From: Bacilliculturomica massiliensis
GTDB lineage: Bacteria; Bacillota; Clostridia; Peptostreptococcales; Anaerovoracaceae
DNA length: 64,000 nt
NCBI RefSeq assembly: GCF_900605495.1
Contig: NZ_LR027596.1
Span: forward strand, 58,086-122,085
Direction of reading: 5' to 3'
Shown: one piece after another, positions 51,401 to 58,596 of the stretch
Layout of the letters: each line of letters opens with the position of its first letter
Numbering within the stretch: position 1 is the stretch's first letter
Translations under genes and position numbers: made by a program
Notes under the pieces: model-generated
What the model saw: the letters and a program-made list of their open reading frames with translations, nothing else
Database searches by the model: none
What the model was told of the DNA's origin: nothing

Positions 51401-53844
51401 ACTCCTCCGGTGTAGTTGAAACAGTCCTCTCCGGATTTCATCATTCTGCCTGTAACGGTTCCTCTGTTGCCGCAGTCCGCAAACATTCCGCCTGTTTCCC
51501 CGCCGCGGAAAGCTCCGGCCGCACCTCCCGCCCTGACGGACCGGGACCCTTCCCCTGCCACCGCACCGCGGTTTTCGCAGGCTTTCACATCCGTGGCCGA
51601 GACCCGTCCCAGGACCCCTCCCACGCAGACCTCGTATCCGACAGCAGAAACGGCTCCCTCGTTCGCACATCCGGAGACCGCTCCGCCGCTGCAAAATCCA
51701 GCCACTCCGCCTGCGTCGATGCTGCCTGTTCCGGTGAAAGATACCGTTACCGACGCCAGATTCGTGCAGTTTTCCAACACACCTTCACAGTATGCAGCCA
51801 GCCCCGCCGCCCGGAATGTTCCGTCGCCGGACGTCCCCGTCACCTTCACGCTGCCCTCTACCGTAAGATCCTTCACGGTTCCGGAAGCGCCGATCCTTGC
51901 AAACAGCCCGGTGTAAGCAGCGCTGTCCTTCTGCGTCATATCCACCGTGATCGTGTGCCCGTTTCCGTCAAAACAGCCTTCGAAAGCGCCGGCGCCGGCG
52001 CCGATGCCCTGCTCCTGCGTATAAGCCGCGTCTGTCTCCAGCACGAACCAACGGTCTTTGTAAGTCTCCTGAGCATCCGCTCCGTTGATCCCCTCTGCCA
52101 TGGAGACCAGCTGTTCCTGGGTGGTGATGCGATAAGGGTTTTCTTCCGTACCGTCGGCGTCTTCCCAAAGAGCATAGAGAGTGATACTGCCGCTCACAGG
52201 CTTGCTGAAATCGAACCGCTCCCCGCCCCCCATGGGCTCCGTGGTCCAGGTCAGGCGACTGAACGGGCTGTAGCCTTCCGGCGTATCCGGCACAAACAGT
52301 TCGACCTTCTGCCCCGCATAGGTCACCGTCCTTTTATACTCCGCGCTGCCGTCCATTGTCTTAAAGACGACGCTGCACAGATTTTCCCGCAGGAATATCT
52401 TTCCGGTCTCCGTCTCCAGCACGGCGATGCATTTCGCTGAATCGCAGGCAAAGCGGGACGCGTCCTCCGCCGTGATCTCATAACCGGTCTCCCCGGAAGC
52501 TCCCTCCGCAAACAGGACCTCCCGCGTTTCCGTCACATCCCGGCAGGACGCGCCCAGATAGGCCCCCGCTTCCAGAGGGCCCTTCACTGTGACCGTCAGA
52601 CCATCAGCTGCATAAATGTTGTCCGGCGCATCCTCCTGGCCGTCTCCCGTTTTTCTGTTGTCCCCAACTACCGGCACACCTGAGACCACACAGCCGCCCG
52701 ACTGCAGCGACACGCCGCCCACAGGCCCGCAGTTGCCCCTGATCTCTCCTCCGGTCATGATCAGCGATTCCGATCCGCCGGTCCCGGAGCCTACGGTAAC
52801 GCCCCCGGCTGCCTCGCTCCCCGAAATGGCCGCCGTATAGTTGTCTCTGACGCAGCTTCCCGGCTCCATGACCAGACAGCCCCCGGACGACGGGCCGCCC
52901 GCTATATACACGCCGCCGCCTATTCCGTTCGTTGCGCCGTCCCTGGCGGTGTTGCAGTTATTCTGAAGCACTGCGCCGTCTTCCAATACCGCTTCGCACT
53001 GGCCGCCCACATAGAGCAGCGGAGCCGATGCGGACCGTCCGGTATTTCCCTCGGGACCGGCTGCGCCGCCCTTCCAGACAGCTCCCCCGTCCAGCGTGAT
53101 CTCAGAAAAGCGCACCGTTACGCCTGCGCTGTCCGGCAGCCTGATCAGCTGCTGGGTCGATACGTCTCCCCGAATGATGGTTCCGCCTCCCCGAATATTC
53201 ATATCCTGGCCCACGATCATGGCCGCTCCCAGCCGGAGAACGGCGCCCGGCCGCACCGTCATGTCAAGCCCCTGCTGAATACTGAAAGCCCACAGGCAGT
53301 CGCCCTCCACCTCCAGCCGGCCTTCACCTGACAGAGTCAGCCTGTACTTGCCGTCATCCCGCTGTACCGCGGCGTTCTGAAACACCAGCGCCGCGTTCTC
53401 TTCCACGTTGATGGTGCAGTTCCACGCCAAACGCATATTGCCCTCTACCACGAAGGACGCTCCCGAAGCGACCGTCACGGCGTTGGCGATGGTTCCGCCT
53501 CCCCAGACCGTGTCCTCGCTGATGGTCACCGGGCCCTGAATATCGCCGGTGATCGTCCTCTGGCCTGCACTGTACGGCGCTTCCGCCTCCTCCGATCCAG
53601 ACGGATCAGCCGCCTGGACCGGCACTGGAAACAGCGCCGCCGTCATGCAGAAGCACAGCAAAAAGGCGATCCCCCTGCGAGACCCACGCAAAAATTCCTG
53701 CCGGTATATCACCGCCAGGCTCCTGTACTTTTCTCTCATCGAAATGAGCGTGAAGAGAAAGCGCACGGTCTCACACGCCGGCCGCCTTAAAAAAGGACAG
53801 CGCTTCCCCATTTCGACTACGATACGGACCCCACTCTCCAGCAT
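45463..53844 (-). CDS. Giant SLH-anchored surface protein (2793 residues)
   Basis: A very large wall protein. The first ATG has AAGGAGG nine bases upstream, so a long n-region (about 55 residues) precedes a signal peptide cut near VQA (78). Domains in order: a beta-helix-like region (about 90-480), an Flg_new-type repeat (about 505-560), GLUG-like Gly/Cys-rich repeats (about 580-1015), YDG/MBG-type repeats with YDGTT and YDQSR (about 1195-1455), Ig-like sections, long helical stretches (about 1720-2240), and three SLH motifs. SLH1 and SLH2 are adjacent (about 2484-2600). SLH3 is separated by an insert of about 130 residues. SLH domains bind wall polymers. Confidence 0.88.
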   Translation of the reverse strand: MLESGVRIVVEMGKRCPFLRRPACETVRFLFTLISMREKYRSLAVIYRQEFLRGSRRGIAFLLCFCMTAALFPVPVQAADPSGSEEAEAPYSAGQRTITGDIQGPVTISEDTVWGGGTIANAVTVASGASFVVEGNMRLAWNCTINVEENAALVFQNAAVQRDDGKYRLTLSGEGRLEVEGDCLWAFSIQQGLDMTVRPGAVLRLGAAMIVGQDMNIRGGGTIIRGDVSTQQLIRLPDSAGVTVRFSEITLDGGAVWKGGAAGPEGNTGRSASAPLLYVGGQCEAVLEDGAVLQNNCNTARDGATNGIGGGVYIAGGPSSGGCLVMEPGSCVRDNYTAAISGSEAAGGVTVGSGTGGSESLIMTGGEIRGNCGPVGGVSLQSGGCVVSGVPVVGDNRKTGDGQEDAPDNIYAADGLTVTVKGPLEAGAYLGASCRDVTETREVLFAEGASGETGYEITAEDASRFACDSAKCIAVLETETGKIFLRENLCSVVFKTMDGSAEYKRTVTYAGQKVELFVPDTPEGYSPFSRLTWTTEPMGGGERFDFSKPVSGSITLYALWEDADGTEENPYRITTQEQLVSMAEGINGADAQETYKDRWFVLETDAAYTQEQGIGAGAGAFEGCFDGNGHTITVDMTQKDSAAYTGLFARIGASGTVKDLTVEGSVKVTGTSGDGTFRAAGLAAYCEGVLENCTNLASVTVSFTGTGSIDAGGVAGFCSGGAVSGCANEGAVSAVGYEVCVGGVLGRVSATDVKACENRGAVAGEGSRSVRAGGAAGAFRGGETGGMFADCGNRGTVTGRMMKSGEDCFNYTGGVVGHGENMAVQRCTNAGTVQIKKTCRNSRLGGIAGAAASAEISGCTNEGAVETDISGSPWTVTLAAGGLAGEISGGIRNSSNSGSLDLRLKSIDTVYRRAVLEGGGLAGYADGSIFNSCNTGSLSGKIDILALPGEEEPGSIRLAGLVCRLNNVYDEKLENCYSTADFAMEGTGSGGAGVSSGAFGLVGSLEKKVSYCFWKTGGAGASLPFGPDGGGNKIDRGMNRSFAGPDGALSEEISFPEQDGAVYDSLLSILNAYAAGNAELGLSPWRTAPGENEGYPALGRAAVPQVTARTEDSVTIEIIAGHRYAITETAQKPGAEEWIVTSEKRYTFSGLSMDTPYYIWAQKIGAEEDTGSLKVFTARGIISLTITDSALDYDGLDHTLRAQVTTPESGASVTYLNPETDKYEAEPPRYSSAGEYTIHYRAQARGYEDKEGTARLTIRALPLSLSTPAAVCSEKEYDGTTQAAVSFAGALDAFGILDGDRGDVTLTAAAFYAGADVGEAKNVTVVYSLLGSAAENYKAPQRDAGYTSAIIPRTVTVTGAAVLERDYDQSRRVQVTGGALAGVVPGDEDTVGLSSAQAWGTIEDSDAGRGKAVTVTGYRLTGTGKENYRLEQPRGLTVTIRPRSLGSDGVYSSGVTVAAIGTQIYTGLPLSPAAVVTDGERRLKSEKDYTLDYKDNVDPGSARVLITGKGNYTGTITAAFLIGYGKPDPGSFSVDVSGKNERGWYRAPFEIRASQGCVLASDPKAGPWTAALSMDEETPAEGRTAAVYIREDRAGSAVAELPVFYRMDKSLPVLEDGGISGVPSGWTKESPDIILSPEDGISGVESVSVTLSSGGAVTAVTVTGPDPQGKYIFTADVNGIYEVTITDRAGNSASREITVSKIDRDKPSVFFQPEIAEDRWHGGMSVAVTAEDGAGSRPEEISLELSVNGAAVSNPAALLTSGVYALRAKARDAAGNEELAFRTVRVDTVIDDFARLVRDADGSFEQLYGVLTAYADYTEDQKQHIRNSDDGEKAWTDLSAAVNAVGPGLLAEIQKVLEAGGPAIGDIVRAEVLYEILPPEYKKQIDGAAMKRLAADRAAAQGAVDRVLSAATYEEQKAAAFSKWGYGGLTDGQKKLFGNEPGLTERLETMVGDVTAVDGVLGLLSRVEKPYRPASKAGIAETQNARQELSGYQAGLIPEFENRLIDALIVMKDRTEAAEALAEALPAPEDFQRSDERRLRAALEAYGDLTAEEKAMYAEDLAGKLDALYEVMLAGLTEDLEGSEDTKAAAAAVRIMLRVYDDPDRTVETIRQAEEAYEALEPAAKNAYDNTAVREGSGAAELLAELSADREAVLELTGLFGGFLSEGSEDHLRTLEPGDLPVLQAGLEQFEELSQVRRRLTDCSVSGAAGALSGLCAAAERTKTLIGNIPLHDEWDPSTGGPQFACCSGQVLDPHDFSRHRAALEAAAADFAGLPDRAGELLTQEEKERLRIEYGALMAFLNFSVRAETPTTVIELRGLSGGLDFSDAEGAAKMTLSVEARDEVCAVAPEAPAGKSLLLSVNIRILARLFDDAGADPTTEAPYRTLALQPLPGRRILVRMKVPAGCRKDSVEIWHVADSGALYRLRDFILVREEDCVYAVFETDGFSQFLLYGQVETQNSGSGHGHSSRPNLPADPVAEEIKAVFSDIGGHWAEENIRFAAQKGFLSGMSDGTFHPEEGASRAMTVTALWNMAGKPRPGGKDHFSDVKPGSWYEDAVNWAAEQGIVAGTGGGRFEAERPVTRQELAVIFYNFSRRAAGWDAGHGSGTRETVSAASWNGAAGETGAELILLEKSGHIAAVPSEKDRDQLETEQLLRRGELSRFPLALLSARQKISAMFRWEWQNAGRGSAGTRTIGTSREELGARERKQDVPTALSSPLSLPLTALSASAVDMASVYEDQDRIAVWARDAVSWCMENSIMTGRPGNRFVPEDPAVRAELATVVQKFSQWLDGAR

Positions 53845-53903
53845 CGCAGACTTCCTCCTTCCAAAATTCCATATTCAGTTGTGATTTCCCACATTACTCA
53901 TAT

Positions 53904-53932
53904 ATTGTATCAAAAAAAGTAGAAGTTTGGAA
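53904..53932 (-). promoter_or_regulatory. Possible promoter of the giant gene inside the preceding terminator
   Basis: TACAAT is a good -10; the 17-base-spaced TTCCAA is a weak -35 and lies within the hairpin of the upstream terminator. Confidence 0.4.
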
Positions 53933-53960
53933 GAGATTTATAATTTTTAACTTTTCTACT
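53912..53960 (-). terminator. Terminator of the AT-rich membrane gene
   Basis: AGTAGAAAAGTT pairs with AACTTCTACT (one bulge) across a loop of about 20 bases, followed by T7 on the minus strand. Confidence 0.65.
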
Positions 53961-54013
53961 ACCGGCTCTTTCACGTTCCAGCTGAAATATTTTCAGTTCC
54001 ATCACGGCTCTTT

Positions 54014-54412
54014 TCATCTGCGCCGACCGCCGCGTATCACCAGCGTTTTAAATAATGAACAGCAAAGCAAATAAACATGAGAACCAAGAATCATTAATGA
54101 AAGATAATGTTTTTTGCGAAATAGAAGCCGATCTAATATATATCCGTCCAATATGATCAGACAGATCATGAGCACCAAGAATCTTTTGTTTTCATACAAC
54201 TTTGATCCAGCATTTACGGAGGCTGCAACCGTAACTCCTCCCATCATATAGATCAGAAGCTGTATATTCCAAATAACATCCAAATCATAATCCCATACAT
54301 TGCCAGGTGGAAAAGACCACTCGATATACTCCACAAGATAAACAAGCGCAGCCAAAATATAAAACAAATACTCTTCCTTTTTAATTATATTTTTTATGAT
54401 GCACACCCCCAT
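54014..54412 (-). CDS. AT-rich small membrane protein, unknown function
   Basis: The 132-residue product is not recognised. It has four likely membrane helices (about 15-30, 48-66, 76-95, 103-125) and short loops with Glu-Tyr-Ile-Glu and basic ends. Codon use is rich in A/T-ending codons, unlike every neighbour, and the flanks are AT-rich too, which suggests recent transfer. No good ribosome site precedes the ATG, so the start is uncertain. It has its own terminator. The 374-base AT-rich gap upstream holds only two near copies of ACTTTACATRAAAAA, 33 bases apart, and no clear promoter. Confidence 0.6.
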   Translation of the reverse strand: MGVCIIKNIIKKEEYLFYILAALVYLVEYIEWSFPPGNVWDYDLDVIWNIQLLIYMMGGVTVAASVNAGSKLYENKRFLVLMICLIILDGYILDRLLFRKKHYLSLMILGSHVYLLCCSLFKTLVIRGGRRR

Positions 54413-54715
54413 CCTGCCAAATTATTTTACTCCTATTTTTACCTTAGCACACTTTACATAAAAAATCTAATCAGGGCATGCTGACTTTACATGAAAAACA
54501 CATCGCCTTTTCATGTATTTCATGATTCTATACGCAGATCATCCTGTTATGCCAAATATTTTTTTCTTATTATGTTTATCCATGAATAATATCTTTTTTT
54601 ATAAAAAACATTTTCATATAAAACCTAGGTCAAATTACTAATTCTGCCTCACGATAGACACCGTTGCCTTCGGCTATATTCTTTCCTTTAAGAGACGTGC
54701 GCCGTCTGGCACACA

Positions 54716-54754
54716 ATAAAAAAGACAGATCTCCGTTTTTCACGTAAATCTGTC
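54716..54754 (-). terminator. murA terminator
   Basis: GGACAGAT pairs with ATCTGTC around a 17-base loop, followed by T6 on the minus strand. Confidence 0.8.
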
Positions 54755-54786
54755 CTGCTGTTTCTGTTGGATCCGGGCCGCCGCTC

Positions 54787-56049
54787 TCAGTCGTCGATCC
54801 GGCTCACCTTGGCGCCCAGTCCGTTGAGCTTTTCTTTAAATTTTTCATAGCCGCGGTCAATGTGGTAGATCTCCGATACCTCTGTGACCCCCTCTGCGGT
54901 AAGTCCGGCCAGCACCAGCGCCGCGCCTGCTCTCAGATCCGTGGAGATCACCTGCGCCCCCAGCAGCTTTCTCTGTCCCGGTATCAGGGCGCTCTTTCCG
55001 TCGATCTTGATATTTGCACCCATCCGATTCAGCTCGCCAACGTGCATGAAACGGTTCTCAAAGACCGTCTCGATGACCACGCTGGGTCCCTCCGTGGTGG
55101 CCAGCAGCGCCATGAACAGCGACTGCATGTCCGTGGGAAACCCGGGATAGGGGAGCGTCTTTATATCTGTAGATATGAGCGGATTCACATTGCCTCTGAC
55201 CCGCATGCCCTCGTCGGTATCCTCGATGACCACGCCGCACTCCACCAGCTTGGCGATCACCGGTTTTACGTGATCCGGAACCACGTTTCGGATCAGGATA
55301 TCGCCTCTTGTGATGGCCGCCGCCACCATAAAGGTCCCCGTCTCGATGCGGTCGGGAATAACGGTGTGACGGGTTCCGTGCATCGCTTCCACGCCTTCGA
55401 TCTTAATGGTATCCGTACCGGCGCCCTTGATCCTGGCGCCCATTTTGTTCAAAAAGTTGGCCAGATCGACGATCTCCGGCTCCTCCGCCGCATTTTCGAT
55501 CACAGTCACTCCCTCAGCCAGCGTGGCCGCCATCATGATATTCTCCGTGGCCCCAACGCTGGGAAAGTCGAGATATACCTTGCCCCCATGCAGCTTTTCA
55601 GCCACAGCTTCCACATACCCGTGCCCTTCGGTGATCTGCGCGCCCAGTATACGCAGGCCCTTGAGATGCAGGTCGATGGGGCGCTCTCCGATGGCGCAGC
55701 CTCCGGGCTGTGCGATCTTTGCCCTGCCCGTTTTCGCCAGAAGAGGACCCATCACAAAGAAAGAAGCCCTCATCCGCTTTACCAGCTCATAAGGAACCTC
55801 CTCCGCTACAATTTTTTCCGTCTCTATAGAAATCGTCGCATTTTCGTAATCTTCCGTTACCACGGAACCCATGCTGCGCAGCAGGCGGCACATCACGTCA
55901 ACGTCCCGCAGCGCAGGCACATCGTTGATCTCACAGCGCCCTTCCGCCAGAAGTGCAGCGGCCATGATCGGCAGCACCGCGTTCTTTGAACCGCTGATTT
56001 CCACTTCACCGCTCAGCGGTCCGCACTTCTCCACTAAAAATTTACCCAC
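54787..56049 (-). CDS. murA: UDP-N-acetylglucosamine 1-carboxyvinyltransferase
   Basis: MurA transfers enolpyruvate from PEP to UDP-GlcNAc, the first committed step of peptidoglycan synthesis. From the GTG start (GGAGGT four bases upstream) it has 420 residues, the standard length. Blocks are GPLSGEVEISGSKNAVLPIMAAALLA at the start with the Lys-Asn pair, LAKTGRAKIAQPGGCAIGERPIDLHLKGL with the catalytic Cys near 117, PDRIETGTFMVAAAITRGD and LPYPGFPTDMQSLFMALL. An ATG eight codons further upstream has no ribosome site. Firmicutes often carry two MurA paralogues; which this is cannot be told. Confidence 0.96.
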   Translation of the reverse strand: MGKFLVEKCGPLSGEVEISGSKNAVLPIMAAALLAEGRCEINDVPALRDVDVMCRLLRSMGSVVTEDYENATISIETEKIVAEEVPYELVKRMRASFFVMGPLLAKTGRAKIAQPGGCAIGERPIDLHLKGLRILGAQITEGHGYVEAVAEKLHGGKVYLDFPSVGATENIMMAATLAEGVTVIENAAEEPEIVDLANFLNKMGARIKGAGTDTIKIEGVEAMHGTRHTVIPDRIETGTFMVAAAITRGDILIRNVVPDHVKPVIAKLVECGVVIEDTDEGMRVRGNVNPLISTDIKTLPYPGFPTDMQSLFMALLATTEGPSVVIETVFENRFMHVGELNRMGANIKIDGKSALIPGQRKLLGAQVISTDLRAGAALVLAGLTAEGVTEVSEIYHIDRGYEKFKEKLNGLGAKVSRIDD

Positions 56050-56196
56050 CGTTACCTCCAGATATATTGACAAAAAGACTGCAAATACTAATGAAATCGC
56101 CGCCGTCCGTTCTCTCCCGCACCGCTTTGAACATCGGCCGTCAGCTAACGATCCGTCATTATTTTAATCTGCGTCTGATCGTTTCATACTTGTTTT

Positions 56197-56225
56197 ATTA
56201 TAATCATTTTCACATACATTGTCAA
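56197..56225 (-). promoter_or_regulatory. murA promoter
   Basis: Perfect hexamers TTGACA and TATAAT with 17-base spacing, about 145 bases before the start. The remaining stretch up to spmB (to 56473) shows no other feature. Confidence 0.8.
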
Positions 56226-56473
56226 AACAAACCGCAATTTGCCCTGCATATTTTCCGCTCTGGAAGGGTCGGTATCCGGATCAAAAACAGAATAAAAGGA
56301 AGAGACGGTAACGCATATGTTAAAGGGGGACAAAAACATATTTTATAATCTCTTCCTTCTGTCTGTAAGTATGGCCATTCTGCAGACAAATATACGCGCG
56401 TCCACATAAATTTGCGCTGACCGTGGGCGGCGCTTCTGTCACTCCGGCCGCTCATGGGATCGGATGGCCCTTT

Positions 56474-57001
56474 TTAAATGTACCGGCAGATAAAAACGGA
56501 GGCCAGAATGCCCGCCAGATATCCCACAAGTCCCACTGGCAGACAGTGACGCATCCGTTTTACGGAAGTGACTCCGAAATAGACGGCAAAAACATAAAAA
56601 ACGGTCTCGCAGCTGCCCGTCATGACGGAAGCGCACCTTCCCACAAAGCTGTCCGGACCATAGGTAGAAAGCACGTGCTCCAGTACGCCCATGGATCCGC
56701 TGCCGGAAACAGGGCGTAAAATGATCAGAGAAGTCAGCTCCTTAGGCACGCCGAATGCCTGAAACAACGGCGCTGCCAGATCCTGCAGAAACTCCATGGC
56801 TCCGGAAGACACTACCGCCGCGATCCCCACGAAGATCGCGATGATAAACGGAAGGATCTCCACAGCGGACTGCAGTCCCTCTTTCACGCCCTCGATAAAA
56901 TAATCGTAGATCGGCGCCCGCCTGTAAAGGCCGTAGCCGATGACGATAGACAGTACCGCCGGAATGAAAAAAAGTGAAATGGTATTTAAGATCTGCGCCA
57001 T
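56474..57001 (-). CDS. spmB: Spore maturation protein B
   Basis: SpmB acts with SpmA in dehydration of the spore core. The 175 residues are a nucleoside-recognition (Gate) domain membrane protein with about five helices. Conserved wording includes GVKEGLQSAVEILPFIIAIFVGIAAV, RPVSGSGSMGVLEHVLSTYGPDSFVGRCASVMTGSCETVFYV and a Gly-rich end. It overlaps the end of spmA by 16 bases and is co-transcribed with it. Family membership is clear; the transported species is not known. Confidence 0.93.
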   Translation of the reverse strand: MAQILNTISLFFIPAVLSIVIGYGLYRRAPIYDYFIEGVKEGLQSAVEILPFIIAIFVGIAAVVSSGAMEFLQDLAAPLFQAFGVPKELTSLIILRPVSGSGSMGVLEHVLSTYGPDSFVGRCASVMTGSCETVFYVFAVYFGVTSVKRMRHCLPVGLVGYLAGILASVFICRYI

Positions 57002-57579
57002 TTTTTCCTGTCTCTCCTCTCGTAATACTTGCAGAGCGCGATGGACACCGCCATGGAGAACAGCCCCGCCAAAATAGAGGGGATGATAATGCTTTCCGGG
57101 TTCGCTGATCCCGTCTCACTGCGGATGGCCAGCACCGTGATCGGCACCAGCTGCACCATCGACATGTTCACGGCGAGAAACATGCACATGGCGTTGCTGG
57201 CCGTCTCTCTGCCGCCGTTCTGCCGGTCGAGAAGCGTCATCGCCTGAAGAGAAAACACCGTAGCGCTGTTCCCCGCGCCGAATACATTCGCCATAAAGCT
57301 CATGAGGATGGCCGACACAGTCTCCTTGTCCGTCAGGCCGGGAAACAGGAAGCGCATGACCGGAGCAGCCAGTCTGGCGGCCGCGTCGATCAGTCCCGTC
57401 TTTCTCGCAATATTCATGATGCCCGACCATACCCCCATGATCCCCGCCAGCCCGATGACAAATTCCACGGCTTCTCCGGCGTTGCTGAGTATCTGATCGC
57501 TGAACGCCGCCATCTGTCCGGTGACGCCCGCGAATGCGATCCCCAGAAGCAGCATGGCGATCCATATGTAATTCATCAT
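56986..57579 (-). CDS. spmA: Spore maturation protein A
   Basis: SpmA is the partner of SpmB in spore core dehydration. The 197 residues form a Gate-domain membrane protein. Conserved blocks are GLAGIMGVWSGIMNIARKTGLIDAAARLAAPVMRFLFPGLTDKETVSAILMSFMANVFGAGNSATVFSLQAM in order, and NMSMVQLVPITVLAIRSETGSANP. The start has GGTGG upstream and two adjacent ATG codons. With spmB and spoIID it indicates a spore-former. I see no confident forespore promoter upstream. Confidence 0.93.
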   Translation of the reverse strand: MMNYIWIAMLLLGIAFAGVTGQMAAFSDQILSNAGEAVEFVIGLAGIMGVWSGIMNIARKTGLIDAAARLAAPVMRFLFPGLTDKETVSAILMSFMANVFGAGNSATVFSLQAMTLLDRQNGGRETASNAMCMFLAVNMSMVQLVPITVLAIRSETGSANPESIIIPSILAGLFSMAVSIALCKYYERRDRKKWRRS

Positions 57580-57652
57580 AAACCTACCACCCCCATATCA
57601 CCCAATAGTTATAGGATTCCTTAAATAAATCGGTTTACCTACATTCTGGCTG

Positions 57653-57681
57653 TTGACTCTGCTCTCACTATGAAGTAAACT
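57653..57681 (+). promoter_or_regulatory. Distal promoter of the small membrane gene
   Basis: TTGACT-N17-TAAACT, about 130 bases before the start codon. Confidence 0.5.
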
Positions 57682-57734
57682 ATGGATGTAACTGTTAGCT
57701 TTTACACATCATATGCAGAAAATGAAAATAGATG

Positions 57735-57763
57735 TTGTAAAAATTCATCCGGTAAGCGATAAT
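57735..57763 (+). promoter_or_regulatory. Proximal promoter of the small membrane gene
   Basis: TTGTAA-N17-GATAAT, about 50 bases before the start codon. Confidence 0.45.
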
Positions 57764-57813
57764 AGAGAAAGAAGAAAAACAACAGTAAATTCTTAGCAGA
57801 GAGGACGGCTAAT

Positions 57814-58155
57814 ATGGCAGAAATAACAATTTCGCTGCAAGATCTGGGTATCCTTCTGATTTTCGCAGGTATTATTGCTTTACTGATTTACCTTATTGTA
57901 CTGGTCAAAAATCTTATCCCTTCCGCAAAATCCATGGCGAAGATCATGGCGGACGCCGAGGTCATTTCCGGCGTAGCCAGAGACGGCGCGGAGGAAGCGG
58001 AGAAGGTCATCGGCGATGTGTCCGCTTCGGTCTCAACGATCGCGGATATTATCCGGGGAAACCAGAGCGTGGTGTCGGCCATGACCAATATTATCAATGC
58101 ATTAGGATCCTTAAATAACCTTTTGGACAGAAAGAGCAGGGACGCTTCAAAATAA
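57814..58155 (+). CDS. Small DUF948-like membrane protein
   Basis: The 113-residue product has one membrane helix near the N-terminus (about 11-34), then an amphipathic helical stretch with AKIMADAEVISGVARDGAEEAEKVIGDVSASVSTIADIIRG, as in DUF948-type proteins of Gram-positive bacteria. These are often linked with envelope stress, but no function is proven. GAGAGGA lies before the ATG. It is monocistronic, with two plausible promoters, and followed by the abrB-like gene's own promoter. Confidence 0.7.
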   Translation: MAEITISLQDLGILLIFAGIIALLIYLIVLVKNLIPSAKSMAKIMADAEVISGVARDGAEEAEKVIGDVSASVSTIADIIRGNQSVVSAMTNIINALGSLNNLLDRKSRDASK

Positions 58156-58189
58156 TTTTGAAGATTATGTGAATTTGCCGGAAAATAGG

Positions 58190-58218
58190 TTGACTGTTTT
58201 TTTCCAAACTGTTAATAT
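58190..58218 (+). promoter_or_regulatory. Promoter of the AbrB-like gene
   Basis: TTGACT-N17-TAATAT, about 75 bases before the start codon. Confidence 0.7.
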
Positions 58219-58291
58219 AAGGGTCATAATAAATTAAATCACACTCACTCACCAACGGGCAGGGATGCGCAATCTAAAAGGAGGAAGACTT

Positions 58292-58534
58292 ATGAAAGCT
58301 ACTGGCATTGTAAGAAAAGTTGACGAATTGGGGCGGATCGTTCTTCCTATCGAACTGAGAAGAACTCTCGATATCGAGATCAAAGACCCAATCGAAATTT
58401 ATGTGGATGGCGACTACATTCTTCTGAAGAAGTATGAGCCGGCCTGTATCTTCTGCGGAAACGCAAAGAACGTATCCAACGTGAAAGGCAAGAACGTCTG
58501 CGCAGACTGTCTCAAAGAAATGAAAAGTCTTTAG
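58292..58534 (+). CDS. AbrB-family transition-state regulator
   Basis: The 80-residue protein has an AbrB swapped-hairpin DNA-binding domain (1-47: GIVRKVDELGRIVLPIELRRTLDI, IEIYVDGDYILLKKYEP) almost word for word like Bacillus AbrB and SpoVT. The C-terminal part differs: CIFCGNAKNVSNVKGKNVCADC carries two CxxC pairs, a knuckle seen in clostridial AbrB proteins that may bind zinc. It represses transition-state genes in relatives. GGAGGA precedes the ATG. It ends in a strong terminator. Confidence 0.92.
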   Translation: MKATGIVRKVDELGRIVLPIELRRTLDIEIKDPIEIYVDGDYILLKKYEPACIFCGNAKNVSNVKGKNVCADCLKEMKSL

Positions 58535-58556
58535 CAGAGGCCGGACAAGCTAAGCC

Positions 58557-58596
58557 AAAAAACCTGATTGAAAGATTCTTCAATCAGGTTTTTTAA
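58557..58596. terminator. Bidirectional terminator between AbrB-like and methyltransferase genes
   Basis: A perfect stem, AACCTGATTGAA with its complement around a 6-base loop, flanked by A5 and T6. Confidence 0.9.

Noticed and set aside
56222..56455. 77-codon open frame between murA and spmB
   Set aside because: No ribosome site, no conserved pattern; it overlaps the murA promoter region.
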